Shown: positions 22,835 through 31,050, counted from the stretch's first letter. The stretch is DNA of 32,247 bases from Alphaproteobacteria bacterium (GCA_017642565.1 JAGCOU010000041.1:1-32247), one strand, 5' to 3'. Made by a program: numbers and translations. Notes: generated by a model not told the origin, from the sequence alone.

Positions 22835-23797
22835 ATGGCAGAATTTATTACAATTTCTAGTGTGGAATCAGGAACGCGACTTTTGCGGTGGTTTTTACGA
22901 CATTATCCTGGTATGAGCCAGAGAGATTTTTATAAACTTTGTCGTGGTGGACAAATAAGAGTTAATTCTTCGCGCTGTAAGGGAATGGAAGTGTTGGACA
23001 CCGGTGACATTGTTCGGGTTCCGCCGACACTGCAATCATATCAAAATGTTAAAAAAATAGAAACCGGAGAGCATTATTCTTTGGTTGATTTAGAAAATTT
23101 ACGCAAGTGTATCATTCATAATGATGCAGATATAGTGGTGTTTAATAAACCAGCTGGATTGGCAGTGCAAGGAGGAACAGGAATAAAAAAGTCTATTGAT
23201 AAGATGGCTGCTGCGCTGTTCCCTTATGATAAAATTTCTTTGGTTCACAGAATAGATAGAGAAACGAGTGGCCTGTTGGTAGTCGCAAAAAATCAAAAGG
23301 CGGCGCAAAGTTTAGCAAATCAATTTCAAAATAAAACTGCGCACAAGGAATATTTGGCTTTGCTTCAGGGAACTGTCACGCAAAAGTCTGGTGTCATAGA
23401 CAATTATGTTGCCAAAGGACAAGTTTTTGAAGATTTTGCAAAAATACCTGATGGCGTGGGTGCTCAACGAGCGGTTACTGAATATAAAGTTTTAAGTGAA
23501 GCATCAGGATTGTTATCCTGGGTTTTGTTTAAACCAAAAACAGGTAGAACCCATCAATTAAGGCTGCATAGCGCATTTTCGCTGCATGCGCCAATCATAG
23601 GCGATGATTTATATGGTAATAGACGCGATATGGTCGATGAGGTATTGGGGTCTGTATTGCATACAAAAAAATTATTTTTATTTGCATATCGAATAACTTT
23701 CAGGCACCCTAGAGATAATAAAGAGATAACTTTGTCTGCAAGTGTTCCTGATTTTATGCAGTCTGTTATAAAATTTCTGGAATTGCAGATACCATAA
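22835..23797 (+). CDS. RluA-family pseudouridine synthase (RluC/RluD-like)
   Basis: Converts uridine to pseudouridine in RNA, most likely 23S rRNA. The 320-residue protein has an N-terminal S4 RNA-binding domain (about residues 15-65, 'MSQRDFYKLCRGGQIRVNSSRC') and a catalytic domain with the nucleophilic Asp in 'HRIDRETSGLLVVAKN' (about 141-156). 'KPAGLAVQGG' and 'GRTHQLRLH' are further family landmarks. Specific target sites cannot be told. It is the second gene of the operon and starts 3 bases after the prepilin stop, so it is probably translationally coupled. Confidence 0.93.
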   Translation: MAEFITISSVESGTRLLRWFLRHYPGMSQRDFYKLCRGGQIRVNSSRCKGMEVLDTGDIVRVPPTLQSYQNVKKIETGEHYSLVDLENLRKCIIHNDADIVVFNKPAGLAVQGGTGIKKSIDKMAAALFPYDKISLVHRIDRETSGLLVVAKNQKAAQSLANQFQNKTAHKEYLALLQGTVTQKSGVIDNYVAKGQVFEDFAKIPDGVGAQRAVTEYKVLSEASGLLSWVLFKPKTGRTHQLRLHSAFSLHAPIIGDDLYGNRRDMVDEVLGSVLHTKKLFLFAYRITFRHPRDNKEITLSASVPDFMQSVIKFLELQIP

Positions 23798-23807
23798 AGG
23801 TAAAAAA

Positions 23808-25904
23808 ATGTTTTGGTATATTTTTTATAAAAGACATCTTGCGTTGTTGCGTGGCATAGCCTTTTTCTTTATGGGCTTGATAGTTGCTTTTATAATCGCT
23901 TTGAACCAAGTTAATCTTGAATCGTTGCGCGGAAGTATTCTAGGAATGTTGCGCGAAACTACTAATATGCCCATAGAGATAGATGGTAAAATTTCATGGC
24001 GTTTTTCGTTGCAACCTGAAATAGAATTAAATGGGGTTCGTATACCAAATGCTGATTGGGCAAAAAATAAAAATCTTTTTGTCGCAGAAAAAATAGACGT
24101 GAGATTAGATTTGTTGTCGTTGTTAAAACCTCATCCTGTGGTGCGTCATATCAAAGTTTATAATGCTGAAATTGCTTTGGAAAAAAATGCCAAAGGGGAA
24201 GATTCTATTGTGTATATCGATTCGCAAAAAACACCAGAGCAACCAGAGGATGAAAACCCAGAACAACCACAGCAGCCTTTGTATCCTGTGGCTTTGATGC
24301 CGTTTTCTGGTTTGGAAATACAAAATATAACTGCTGATATTTATGGTAATCAATATTCTTTGTCTGGATTTGCTATGCGTAATTACATGCGAGAAGATAA
24401 TATTGAATACAGTGGTTGGGTTAAACCATACGAAATAAATTTTCCTTTTGTGATACAGTTTTCTCAATATAATTCGGAAAGAAAAATATATCCGTTAAGA
24501 ATCGCTTTGGCCACAGGGGCAGAACCATTAATTGCTGATGTTGCGCTGGAAGGAACCAGTAAAGCCCCAATAGATTTTGTTGTTCATGGTGAAATTCCTG
24601 ATTTGGCAAAATCTGGTCGCTGGTTTAATTTTGATGTAGAAGAAATGCCAAAAATATCACTTAATATTGCTGGTGGCATAGATAGAAAAAAAATATCGTT
24701 TAGAAAATCTTCATTATCTATTTATGGTATAGATGTTGATTTTTCTGGTTCTTATGATTGGTCAAAAAAGATTCCAGTAATCAAGGCAAAATTTTCATTT
24801 GACGAATTGAATCTTTATAAAAGTTTCCCAGAATGGTATGGCGCAGGAAAAGAGTGGGTGCATCCAAATCGCGACTTAAATGTTTTTCATGATATGCCTT
24901 TGTTTGGAGAATATTTATATGATATTGATGCCGATGTGGAATTGTCTTTAAAACGTTTTGTCGTTTATCGTTCGTTAGATTTAACTGATATGAAAGTCAA
25001 AGCACGTGTCAAAAATCATCATGTTTTGTTGGATGTTACAACAGGATTTGCCGATGGAAAATTGGATGCGGCGATTGTTGCTGATATTGATGACAAAGGT
25101 GTTTATACAGTGCGTGCGGCGGCAAACGGTGAACGCATTTACGTAGGTGGAATTTTATCAGAAATAAATGTTAACAATGTTATTTCTGGATTACCTGTGA
25201 ACCTGGCCTTTTACGTAGAAGCGCGCGGTGCAAATATGTCACAAATTATGCAAACTATTACTGGACCTGTGATTGTGTATTCTGTGGACAGAGGTTTTGC
25301 ACATGCTGATTTGGTCGAATATATGTATGGCGGAGATTTCTTGACGAGTCTGCGTCATAATGTAGAAGATATATTCACGGGTAACAAACGCGATATGATT
25401 GTTATAGACAGCGCAATTGCTAATTTAAAACTACGAAATGGGTTGATAGAAACTCAAAATGGGGTCGCAGTTGAAACTCATGTTATAAATATGCGACTTG
25501 CTGGTGAATTAGATTTGGGCAAAGAAACTATACAAATGTCTTTGGCGTCTGTGCCTGTGCGTGGTTTGAAAATATCTTTGTCTGGTAATTTGGTTAATGC
25601 CATGCAAATAACGGGCAATCTTGCAGAACCTGATTTTAAAATAAATGGGGCGGCAGTTGCTGGCAAGGTTGGGTCTGCTGTGGGCATTGGTTTGTTGCTG
25701 TCACCTTTGACTGGGGGGTTAAGTATCGCTGGTGGTTTGGTTGTTGGTTTGCTGGCCGGTGATATGTTGGAAAGTTGGTTGGCTGATGATAACCCTTATA
25801 AGACAGCGCGCAAAAAGGGTGCACCAAGAAAACGTGGTGATCCAGAATGGATGGACAAACCGATAAAAGTGCTGGTCCAAGATTTCTTTGCAACAAAGGA
25901 GTAG
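23808..25904 (+). CDS. AsmA-family protein
   Basis: A 698-residue protein of the AsmA group, whose members span the envelope and are linked to outer-membrane lipid homeostasis. It has one N-terminal membrane helix (about residues 12-34), the AsmA N-terminal motif 'ISWRFSLQPEIELNGVRIPNADW', and a long beta-rich repeat body with late 'LDLGKETIQMSLASVPVRGLKISLSGNL' and 'GNLAEPDFKINGAAVAGKVG'. A Gly-rich hydrophobic stretch follows near residues 620-655, then a basic C-terminus. It lies 10 bases after the pseudouridine synthase and 3 bases before the cyclase ATG, so the four genes form one operon. Confidence 0.88.
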   Translation: MFWYIFYKRHLALLRGIAFFFMGLIVAFIIALNQVNLESLRGSILGMLRETTNMPIEIDGKISWRFSLQPEIELNGVRIPNADWAKNKNLFVAEKIDVRLDLLSLLKPHPVVRHIKVYNAEIALEKNAKGEDSIVYIDSQKTPEQPEDENPEQPQQPLYPVALMPFSGLEIQNITADIYGNQYSLSGFAMRNYMREDNIEYSGWVKPYEINFPFVIQFSQYNSERKIYPLRIALATGAEPLIADVALEGTSKAPIDFVVHGEIPDLAKSGRWFNFDVEEMPKISLNIAGGIDRKKISFRKSSLSIYGIDVDFSGSYDWSKKIPVIKAKFSFDELNLYKSFPEWYGAGKEWVHPNRDLNVFHDMPLFGEYLYDIDADVELSLKRFVVYRSLDLTDMKVKARVKNHHVLLDVTTGFADGKLDAAIVADIDDKGVYTVRAAANGERIYVGGILSEINVNNVISGLPVNLAFYVEARGANMSQIMQTITGPVIVYSVDRGFAHADLVEYMYGGDFLTSLRHNVEDIFTGNKRDMIVIDSAIANLKLRNGLIETQNGVAVETHVINMRLAGELDLGKETIQMSLASVPVRGLKISLSGNLVNAMQITGNLAEPDFKINGAAVAGKVGSAVGIGLLLSPLTGGLSIAGGLVVGLLAGDMLESWLADDNPYKTARKKGAPRKRGDPEWMDKPIKVLVQDFFATKE

Positions 25905-25907
25905 GTG

Positions 25908-26678
25908 ATGTTTACGTGGTTAAATATTATACAAATTTTTGTAATCGTTTTTATTGTGTATGTGTTTTATGTAAGTTTTATAAAAAATACTTCGTCTGAA
26001 AGATTGGTTCGTGGACTCATAGGTCTCGGCATTCTTTGGGCGTTGAGTTTTTTATTGCCGTGGGTTCATTTGTATTTGCTTGGTCGTTTTTTGCACTGGA
26101 TTGCGCTTTTTATGTCTATGGGGTTGATAGTGATTTTTCAACCAGAATTGCGTAAATTTTTGGCTTTGATGGGAAATGTAAAGGGATTAAAAAAAGCAAT
26201 TTTCACTTTTAAGCAAATTGAAAAAAAAGCAAATGATAAACAAAAAGCCATAGACGAAATAGTTAAAGCCGTGTCTTATATGTCTGAAAAACATACAGGG
26301 GCGCTGTTGGTGTTTATGAACGAAGAAGATATGGCGACTATTGAAAGATATGGAACACAAATAAACGCGATTATTTCAAGTGAATTATTGTTGACTATAT
26401 TCTTTAATAAAACGCCTTTGCATGATGGGGCTGTTTTGGTTATGAATAATAAAATTGCTTATGCGGGTGCTATATTGCCTTTGTCCCAGAATCAGTTGCA
26501 ATGGAAATATGGAACGCGTCACAGAGCTGCGCTTGGTATGAGTGAAGCATCCAATGCCACAATTTTAATCGTTTCTGAAGAAACAGGTGATATATCGTTT
26601 GCTGAAAAAGGCAGTATAAAAAAATATGACGATTTGAAAAAAGTAAAAAATAAATTGGAAAAATTATTGATAAAATAA
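25908..26678 (+). CDS. cdaA: CdaA-type membrane diadenylate cyclase (c-di-AMP synthase)
   Basis: Makes the second messenger c-di-AMP from two ATP. The 256-residue protein has the CdaA layout: three N-terminal membrane helices (about residues 5-25, 36-55, 58-78), 'VIFQPELRKFL', a short linker and a DAC domain with the catalytic 'LHDGAVLV' (DGA at 173-175) and 'GTRHRAALG' (RHR at 204-206). The ATG at 25908 is chosen over the GTG at 25905 because AAAGGAG (25895-25901) gives a normal 6-base spacing. CdaR and GlmM, the common neighbours in Firmicutes, are absent; an AsmA gene lies upstream. c-di-AMP synthases are uncommon in alphaproteobacteria, to my knowledge. Confidence 0.94.
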   Translation: MFTWLNIIQIFVIVFIVYVFYVSFIKNTSSERLVRGLIGLGILWALSFLLPWVHLYLLGRFLHWIALFMSMGLIVIFQPELRKFLALMGNVKGLKKAIFTFKQIEKKANDKQKAIDEIVKAVSYMSEKHTGALLVFMNEEDMATIERYGTQINAIISSELLLTIFFNKTPLHDGAVLVMNNKIAYAGAILPLSQNQLQWKYGTRHRAALGMSEASNATILIVSEETGDISFAEKGSIKKYDDLKKVKNKLEKLLIK

Positions 26679-26736
26679 ATTGCAGAAACAATGTTTTGTC
26701 AATTGTGATAATATTTTAAATTGTGAAGATTTGCTC

Positions 26737-26766
26737 TTGCACCGAATCGGGGTTTTTTGATAAAAT
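26737..26766 (+). promoter_or_regulatory. Sigma-70-type promoter of dnaN
   Basis: TTGCAC (26737-26742), 18-base spacer, TAAAAT (26761-26766). The ribosome site AGGAG is at 26800-26804, ahead of the ATG at 26811. Confidence 0.5.
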
Positions 26767-26810
26767 CAGGGATAAGGAAAAAAGTAAATTAAAAAGAACA
26801 GGAGCAAGTT

Positions 26811-27920
26811 ATGGAATTTTCAGTGTTTCGTCAGGTTTTAATACGTGCGCTGGGGCATATGCAATCTATCGTTGAAAAACGCGCTACATTGCCCATTTTG
26901 GTTAATGTTAAAATAGAAGTGGCAGATGATTTAATTTTGTCTGCGACAAATGTAGATTTGGAATTGGTTGAACATGTTGCGGCAGATATAACTTTGTCTG
27001 GTAAAACAACTGTGCCGGTCCAAATGCTTTATGATATTGTTCGTAAATTGCCAGATGATGCGGAAATAAGTTTTAAGCAATCTGGGGACAAGTTGGTTGT
27101 ATCAAGTGGACGCGCAGTTTTCCATTTGCCGACTTTGCCAGCAGAAAATTTCCCTGCGATGGCTGGTGGAAATTTAAGCACGAAATTCCAAATGACGACT
27201 GGTGATTTGGCTCATTTAATTAATCAAACAAAGTTTGCTATACCAACAGATGATGTTCGTTATCATTTGGGCGGTATATATTTCCATATTGATGATAATG
27301 GCAAATTGACTGCGGTTGCAACTGACGCGCAAAGAATGGCTTTGTGCGCTATCAAAGCACCGGCGGGAACAAATGGTATGCCATCTGTAATTATCCCAAG
27401 ACGCGTTATTGGCGAATTATCTAAATTGTTAGAAGATGCAAATGTTGATGATGTTTTGGTTGAACTATCTGATACCAAGGCTCGCTTTACTGTTGGTGCT
27501 GCCACATTGACGAGCAAATTGGTCGATGCTCAATATCCAAATTATCGTGTTGTTATTCCAAAGGGCAACGATAAAATCGCTATTTTGGACAGAAAGCAAT
27601 TTGTTAACGCAGTAGATTTGGTTTCTGTGGCGAGTGTTGATAAAACAAAATCTGTATCATTATCATTTTCTATGAATAAATTGGTTATCAATGCATCGAG
27701 TCCTGATGCCGGAACCGCTACCCAAGAATTAGATATTGAATACAATGGCGATGCAGTATTTACTATTAATTTCAATGTTAAATTCTTACTTGATGTAGCA
27801 GGCCAAGTCGAAGGTGAAAAATTCCAGATAGAAATGCAGGAATCTTTGTCACCAACGATTATCAAATCTACGGAAAAGGATACTGATTCGTTGTTTGTGT
27901 TAATGCCAATGAGAATGTAA
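26811..27920 (+). CDS. dnaN: DNA polymerase III beta subunit (sliding clamp)
   Basis: The ring-shaped clamp that tethers DNA polymerase III to the template. The 369-residue length and three-domain repeat match the family, with 'VEKRATLPILVNVKIEV' in the first domain, 'AIPTDDVRYHLGGIYFHI' in the second, and the conserved C-terminus 'LFVLMPMRM' (family: VVMPMRL). An AGGAGC site precedes the ATG. In many bacteria dnaN follows dnaA directly and recF is next; here dnaA is 12 kb away and recF is not in the window, so the ancestral cluster is broken up. Confidence 0.97.
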   Translation: MEFSVFRQVLIRALGHMQSIVEKRATLPILVNVKIEVADDLILSATNVDLELVEHVAADITLSGKTTVPVQMLYDIVRKLPDDAEISFKQSGDKLVVSSGRAVFHLPTLPAENFPAMAGGNLSTKFQMTTGDLAHLINQTKFAIPTDDVRYHLGGIYFHIDDNGKLTAVATDAQRMALCAIKAPAGTNGMPSVIIPRRVIGELSKLLEDANVDDVLVELSDTKARFTVGAATLTSKLVDAQYPNYRVVIPKGNDKIAILDRKQFVNAVDLVSVASVDKTKSVSLSFSMNKLVINASSPDAGTATQELDIEYNGDAVFTINFNVKFLLDVAGQVEGEKFQIEMQESLSPTIIKSTEKDTDSLFVLMPMRM

Positions 27921-27949
27921 AAACAAAATAAATTAAATATAATTATTCA

Positions 27950-28075
27950 TCTGCTTGTTGTCGGCGCGTTTATGTAGGTTTACTACACTGCACTTGCCGA
28001 CAACATCGCATCTAAACAATTCTATTTAATTTATGAATCGGTATATTTATTTGTTTATTGTTGGCGCGTTTATGC
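27950..28075 (+). repeat. Structured dispersed repeat, copy B (downstream of dnaN)
   Basis: A 10-bp stem, TGTTGTCGGC (27956-27965) with GCCGACAACA (27996-28005), encloses TTATGTA (27970-27976) and TACACTGC (27984-27991). ATTTATGAATCGGTATATT follows at 28029-28047. All three blocks match copy A with identical offsets. In addition, GGCGCGTTTATG from the left arm recurs 100 bases later (27963-27974 and 28063-28074). Confidence 0.6.
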
Positions 28076-28147
28076 CGTTTTTTTGTTGCGAAAAGAGAAC
28101 TTTTATTATATTCTTATGCCGTAAATTCTTAACAAGAGGTAAAACAA

Positions 28148-28717
28148 ATGGCATCTTATATTGCAAATGATATGCGTGTGGGTTGGGTAATTTCCCATAA
28201 CGGTAAACGTTATTCTGTGACTTCTATTACAAAGGTAAAACCTGGCAAAGGTGGCGCTTTTGTTCAGGCTGATTTGCGTGATATTGATTCAGGTAACAAA
28301 GGTGGCGACAGATGGCGCGCAGAAGACAAAGTTGAAAAATTGATGGTTGAAGATTTGGAATGTCAATATTTGTACACCGATGGAACAGATGCGACATTTA
28401 TGAATTTGTCTGACTATGAACAGTTTACTATGCCAAATGAAAGTTTGGGTGAACAGATGAAATTTTTGGCTCCTGAAATGATTGTTCGTGCCAATTTTGT
28501 CGAAGGTCATCCAGTATCAATCACTTTGCCAAAAACAGTAGTTGCAACAGTTGAAGAAACTGAACCTGCATTAAAAGGTCAAACGGCAACCAGCAGCGGC
28601 GGCAAACCTGCAATTTTGGATAACGGTGTTCGCGTTCAAGTTCCAACCTTTATTGAACAAGGCGAAAAGATTGTGGTAAATACTGAAACATTAGAATATG
28701 TGGAAAGAGCAAAATAA
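28148..28717 (+). CDS. efp: Translation elongation factor P
   Basis: EF-P enters the ribosomal E site and relieves stalling on proline runs. The 189-residue protein has the three beta domains, with the modified lysine at position 34 in 'KPGKGGAF' and the C-terminal 'RVQVPTFIEQGEKIVVNTETLEYVER' motif. A lysine at 34 fits EpmA-type beta-lysylation, but no epmA or epmB is in the window. AGAGG precedes the ATG. A terminator follows. Confidence 0.97.
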   Translation: MASYIANDMRVGWVISHNGKRYSVTSITKVKPGKGGAFVQADLRDIDSGNKGGDRWRAEDKVEKLMVEDLECQYLYTDGTDATFMNLSDYEQFTMPNESLGEQMKFLAPEMIVRANFVEGHPVSITLPKTVVATVEETEPALKGQTATSSGGKPAILDNGVRVQVPTFIEQGEKIVVNTETLEYVERAK

Positions 28718-28732
28718 ATTAGCATCTTTAAC

Positions 28733-28760
28733 AAAAACCGCCAACATGGCGGTTTTTTTT
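28733..28760 (+). terminator. Intrinsic terminator after efp
   Basis: AAAAACCGCC, AACAT loop, GGCGGTTTTT with extended T-run, 15 bases past the efp stop. Confidence 0.9.
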
Positions 28761-28763
28761 GGT

Positions 28764-28792
28764 TTGCTTTTTGGGATAATCATATTTATAAT
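28764..28792 (+). promoter_or_regulatory. Promoter of the candidate structured RNA
   Basis: TTGCTT (28764-28769), 17-base spacer, TATAAT (28787-28792), directly after the efp terminator. The predicted start is near 28799, where the first hairpin begins. Confidence 0.5.
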
Positions 28793-28798
28793 AATCTT

Positions 28799-28995
28799 GA
28801 ACCTGGATGGGATTTTAGGTTCGGGGCTGTCATAAGCCCATCTAATCCGGTGTGTAAAACACATCGTCAAATCCCCCAACCATTGGTTGGGGAGCCGCAG
28901 GCTATACAACAGGGGCAACCCGAAAGCCGCGGAATCAATGATTAGATGATTTATGAACTCCCCGACCGCCATTTTATGACGGTCTTTTTGTTTTT
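28799..28995 (+). ncRNA. Candidate structured non-coding RNA, or long regulatory leader, of unknown family
   Basis: About 195 bases with a promoter at one end and a terminator at the other. Possible pairings: GAACCT (28799-28804) with AGGTTC (28817-28822); GGT(T)CGGGG (28818-28826) with CCCCGACC (28960-28967); CATCTAATC (28839-28847) with GATTAGATG (28940-28948); TGTGT/ACACA (28851-28863); CCCCAACC-ATT-GGTTGGGG (28874-28892); CCGC(A)GGC (28895-28902) with GCCGCGG (28926-28932), enclosing GGG-GCAA-CCC with a GNRA loop (28912-28921). Stretches of the region are GC-rich against an AT-rich background. I could not match it to tmRNA, 6S, SRP, RNase P or a common riboswitch by eye. It fills the 300-base gap between efp and the next gene. 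Confidence 0.5.
28964..28995 (+). terminator. Intrinsic terminator at the end of the candidate RNA
   Basis: GACCG...CGGTC stem with an inner CAT/ATG pair and a C-A mismatch, followed by TTTTTGTTTTT. It lies 24 bases ahead of the next start codon. Confidence 0.7.
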
Positions 28996-29018
28996 AACAT
29001 AAAAAATGGTTGGGGAAT

Positions 29019-29393
29019 ATGAAAGATTCTATTTGTATCAAAGGTGTCACTTTTAAAAGAATTAATGAAGATTTGTTTAAAGAAATAGACCCAAACACAA
29101 TATTATTTTTTATGATATCACAATCTGGTCTGGTTGACAGACGCGGAACAATTTATATTTTCACCAAATCTGCGGCATTTTTTATGGACAGAGAAGATTA
29201 CGGCGATGGTTTCATAGATAGACTTTTGTTATCTGTAGAGGAATGGGATTTGATAAATGTATATTTTTGTGATTTGTTGATTATAGACCCAAAAATTTAT
29301 AATACTTTTGCGCGTGAACTATGTGCGCGAAACATACGTGATTTTTGGTTTGAAACAGCAACATGTGTTTACAGAGATAAATATATTGAATAG
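29019..29393 (+). CDS. Small hypothetical protein downstream of the candidate RNA
   Basis: A 124-residue, probably soluble protein that I do not recognise. It is acidic in its middle, with 'RRGTIYIFTKSAAFFMDREDYGDGFIDRLL' character and several aromatic residues; no signal peptide is seen. The ATG at 29019 has only a GGGGA motif (29012-29016) very close upstream; an in-frame TTG at 29010 is the alternative start. The bases 29006-29015 (ATGGTTGGGG) could pair perfectly with 28874-28883 in the upstream RNA, which would cover this ribosome site. It is convergent with the AlkD-like gene, with a 37-base gap. Confidence 0.65.
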   Translation: MKDSICIKGVTFKRINEDLFKEIDPNTILFFMISQSGLVDRRGTIYIFTKSAAFFMDREDYGDGFIDRLLLSVEEWDLINVYFCDLLIIDPKIYNTFARELCARNIRDFWFETATCVYRDKYIE

Positions 29394-29430
29394 TTTTGGG
29401 TATCTTTTTTTATGGACAACAATAATTAAC

Positions 29431-30102
29431 TTATTTTTTTAATGTAATTAAATATTTTTTCTGTGATGGGGAAATGCGAAATGATTCTGTGCATTTTTGA
29501 ATAGTTTTGTTATGTGTCCAAGTATCAAGATTTTTGTTTTCTATAATTTTTATAACTGAATCCCAATTTTTTGCCAATGCTGTCGCAAAATACCAAGCGC
29601 GCATCATATTAACATAATATTCTGTGCTTTTTACTTTTATCACCATATTCGCATATTTTAAATTAAAATTTTCGCCAAGATAAAAACGCATTAATAATCC
29701 AATTGCAAAACGTTGGGTATAAATATGTTTCGATTTAATCCATTTTTTTATGTATGGCAAAAGTTTATCAATGTTTTTTATAAATGTTTTTGGTATTAAT
29801 TGATCGCAAGTTGCCCAATTATCAACGTATACAAGAAATTTATCAACGTTTTTTATACATATTTCAAAATCTGGGATATTAGATAAAACAAAAGCGTGAA
29901 TTTGGTTTTCTTCAAAATATTTATGTGGCAGAGAATTTAAAAAAATTTCAGGATTTGAAATTGTTTTTGCATATTTTTTTAATTCTGGTGTATGAATCCC
30001 TATGATATTTTCTTTGTTTATGGTTGGTAATAAACTTGCATTGAATTTTGCAAATTTTTCATCGCGCATATTGAATAAATCAGTCACAATTTTGTTTGTC
30101 AT
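29431..30102 (-). CDS. DNA alkylation repair protein (AlkD-like HEAT-repeat family)
   Basis: A 223-residue all-helical protein of the AlkC/AlkD-like family; characterised AlkD enzymes excise alkylated bases using HEAT-like repeats. Family landmarks include 'IGIHTPELKKYAK' near residues 34-46, 'EENQIHAFVLSNI' near 64-76 and 'VDNWATCDQLI' near 92-102 (Asn-Trp and Cys-Asp). It is close to the family's usual length of 210-240. It lies 6 bases after the aldolase gene on the same strand, an odd pairing with no obvious functional link. It has an elevated Lys/Asn/Ile content. Confidence 0.85.
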   Translation of the reverse strand: MTNKIVTDLFNMRDEKFAKFNASLLPTINKENIIGIHTPELKKYAKTISNPEIFLNSLPHKYFEENQIHAFVLSNIPDFEICIKNVDKFLVYVDNWATCDQLIPKTFIKNIDKLLPYIKKWIKSKHIYTQRFAIGLLMRFYLGENFNLKYANMVIKVKSTEYYVNMMRAWYFATALAKNWDSVIKIIENKNLDTWTHNKTIQKCTESFRISPSQKKYLITLKK

Positions 30103-30108
30103 ATTTTT

Positions 30109-31050
30109 TTATATCTTATATCCGCTGCCCATGATGTTTTGAATTTCGTTGATGCAATTTTGGGTCATTTCTTCTTTTGCGGCGGTTAAATATTCGCGCG
30201 GGTCAAAAACTTTTTTATTTTTGGCTAATGTTTCACGAATTGCGGCAGTAAATGCAAGTCGCGAATCTGAATCTACATTGACTTTGGTGATGTGAAGCGA
30301 AATGGCTTTGCGAATTTGTGCTGGTGCGATTCCCAAGGCGTTTTTTATGTCGCCACCAAATTGATTTATATCTTTGACATATTTTTGCGGAACAGATGAT
30401 GCACCATGCAAGACCAATGGGGTGCGCGGAATTTCTGTCGTGATTTCTTTTAATATATCAAAGCGCAAAGATTCTTTGGCGCTTTTTCTTTTGTATGCAC
30501 CGTGCGAAGTCCCAATTGCAACAGCCAAAGAATCTGTTTGGGTTTTGTTTACAAAATCTTTAACGATTTTTGGGTCTGTGTAGGAATGTGAAGCAGATTT
30601 TGTGTTTTCGTCTTCGATTCCAGACAAAGTGCCGATTTCTGTTTCAACTGATACATCAAATTTATGGGCATAGTCTGCTGTGCGGCGCGATATTTTTATA
30701 TTTTCTTTGGTTGGTAAAGCACTGCCGTCAAACATGACAGATGAAAAACCTAAATCAATCGCAGTTTTGCAGATTTCAAAACTATGTCCGTGGTCAAGAT
30801 GCAGGGCAATTTGATTCTTTTTATATTTCGCACCACAGATTAACCCCATTAAAATATCTTTGCCCATGTATTTCAGCGCGCTTTCGGATACTGCCAATAT
30901 CACAGGACTTTGAGTTATTTCTGCGGCTTTTAAAATGGCGTCCAATGTTTCCATATTATAAAAATTAAACGCTGGGACAGCGTATCCGCCACGCAAGGCG
31001 CGATTCAATAATGTTTTTGTGTTAGCTAATCCAAAATTAGAATAGTGCAT
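30109..31050 (-). CDS. fba: Class II fructose-bisphosphate aldolase family protein
   Basis: Cleaves fructose-1,6-bisphosphate (or a related tagatose substrate) in a zinc-dependent reaction. The 313-residue protein shows 'AVPAFNFYNMETLDAI', the zinc-site 'LHLDHGHS', 'FSSVMFDGSALP', 'VETEIGTLSG', 'AIGTSHGAYK' and 'LHGASSVP', all in family order. The start is the ATG at 31050 with AGGGGGA just upstream; an in-frame start at 31125 would overlap the promoter and gives an N-terminus atypical of the family. Substrate specificity (Fba against Gat/Kba type) is not certain. A TATAAT hexamer (31077-31072) lies upstream on the minus strand. Confidence 0.92.
   Translation of the reverse strand: MHYSNFGLANTKTLLNRALRGGYAVPAFNFYNMETLDAILKAAEITQSPVILAVSESALKYMGKDILMGLICGAKYKKNQIALHLDHGHSFEICKTAIDLGFSSVMFDGSALPTKENIKISRRTADYAHKFDVSVETEIGTLSGIEDENTKSASHSYTDPKIVKDFVNKTQTDSLAVAIGTSHGAYKRKSAKESLRFDILKEITTEIPRTPLVLHGASSVPQKYVKDINQFGGDIKNALGIAPAQIRKAISLHITKVNVDSDSRLAFTAAIRETLAKNKKVFDPREYLTAAKEEMTQNCINEIQNIMGSGYKI

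Noticed and set aside
28799..28995. Candidate RNA as tmRNA, 6S, SRP RNA or RNase P RNA
   Set aside because: No tag-peptide frame, no SRP GGAAG loop pattern, no RNase P core motif and no clear 6S central bubble could be found by eye.
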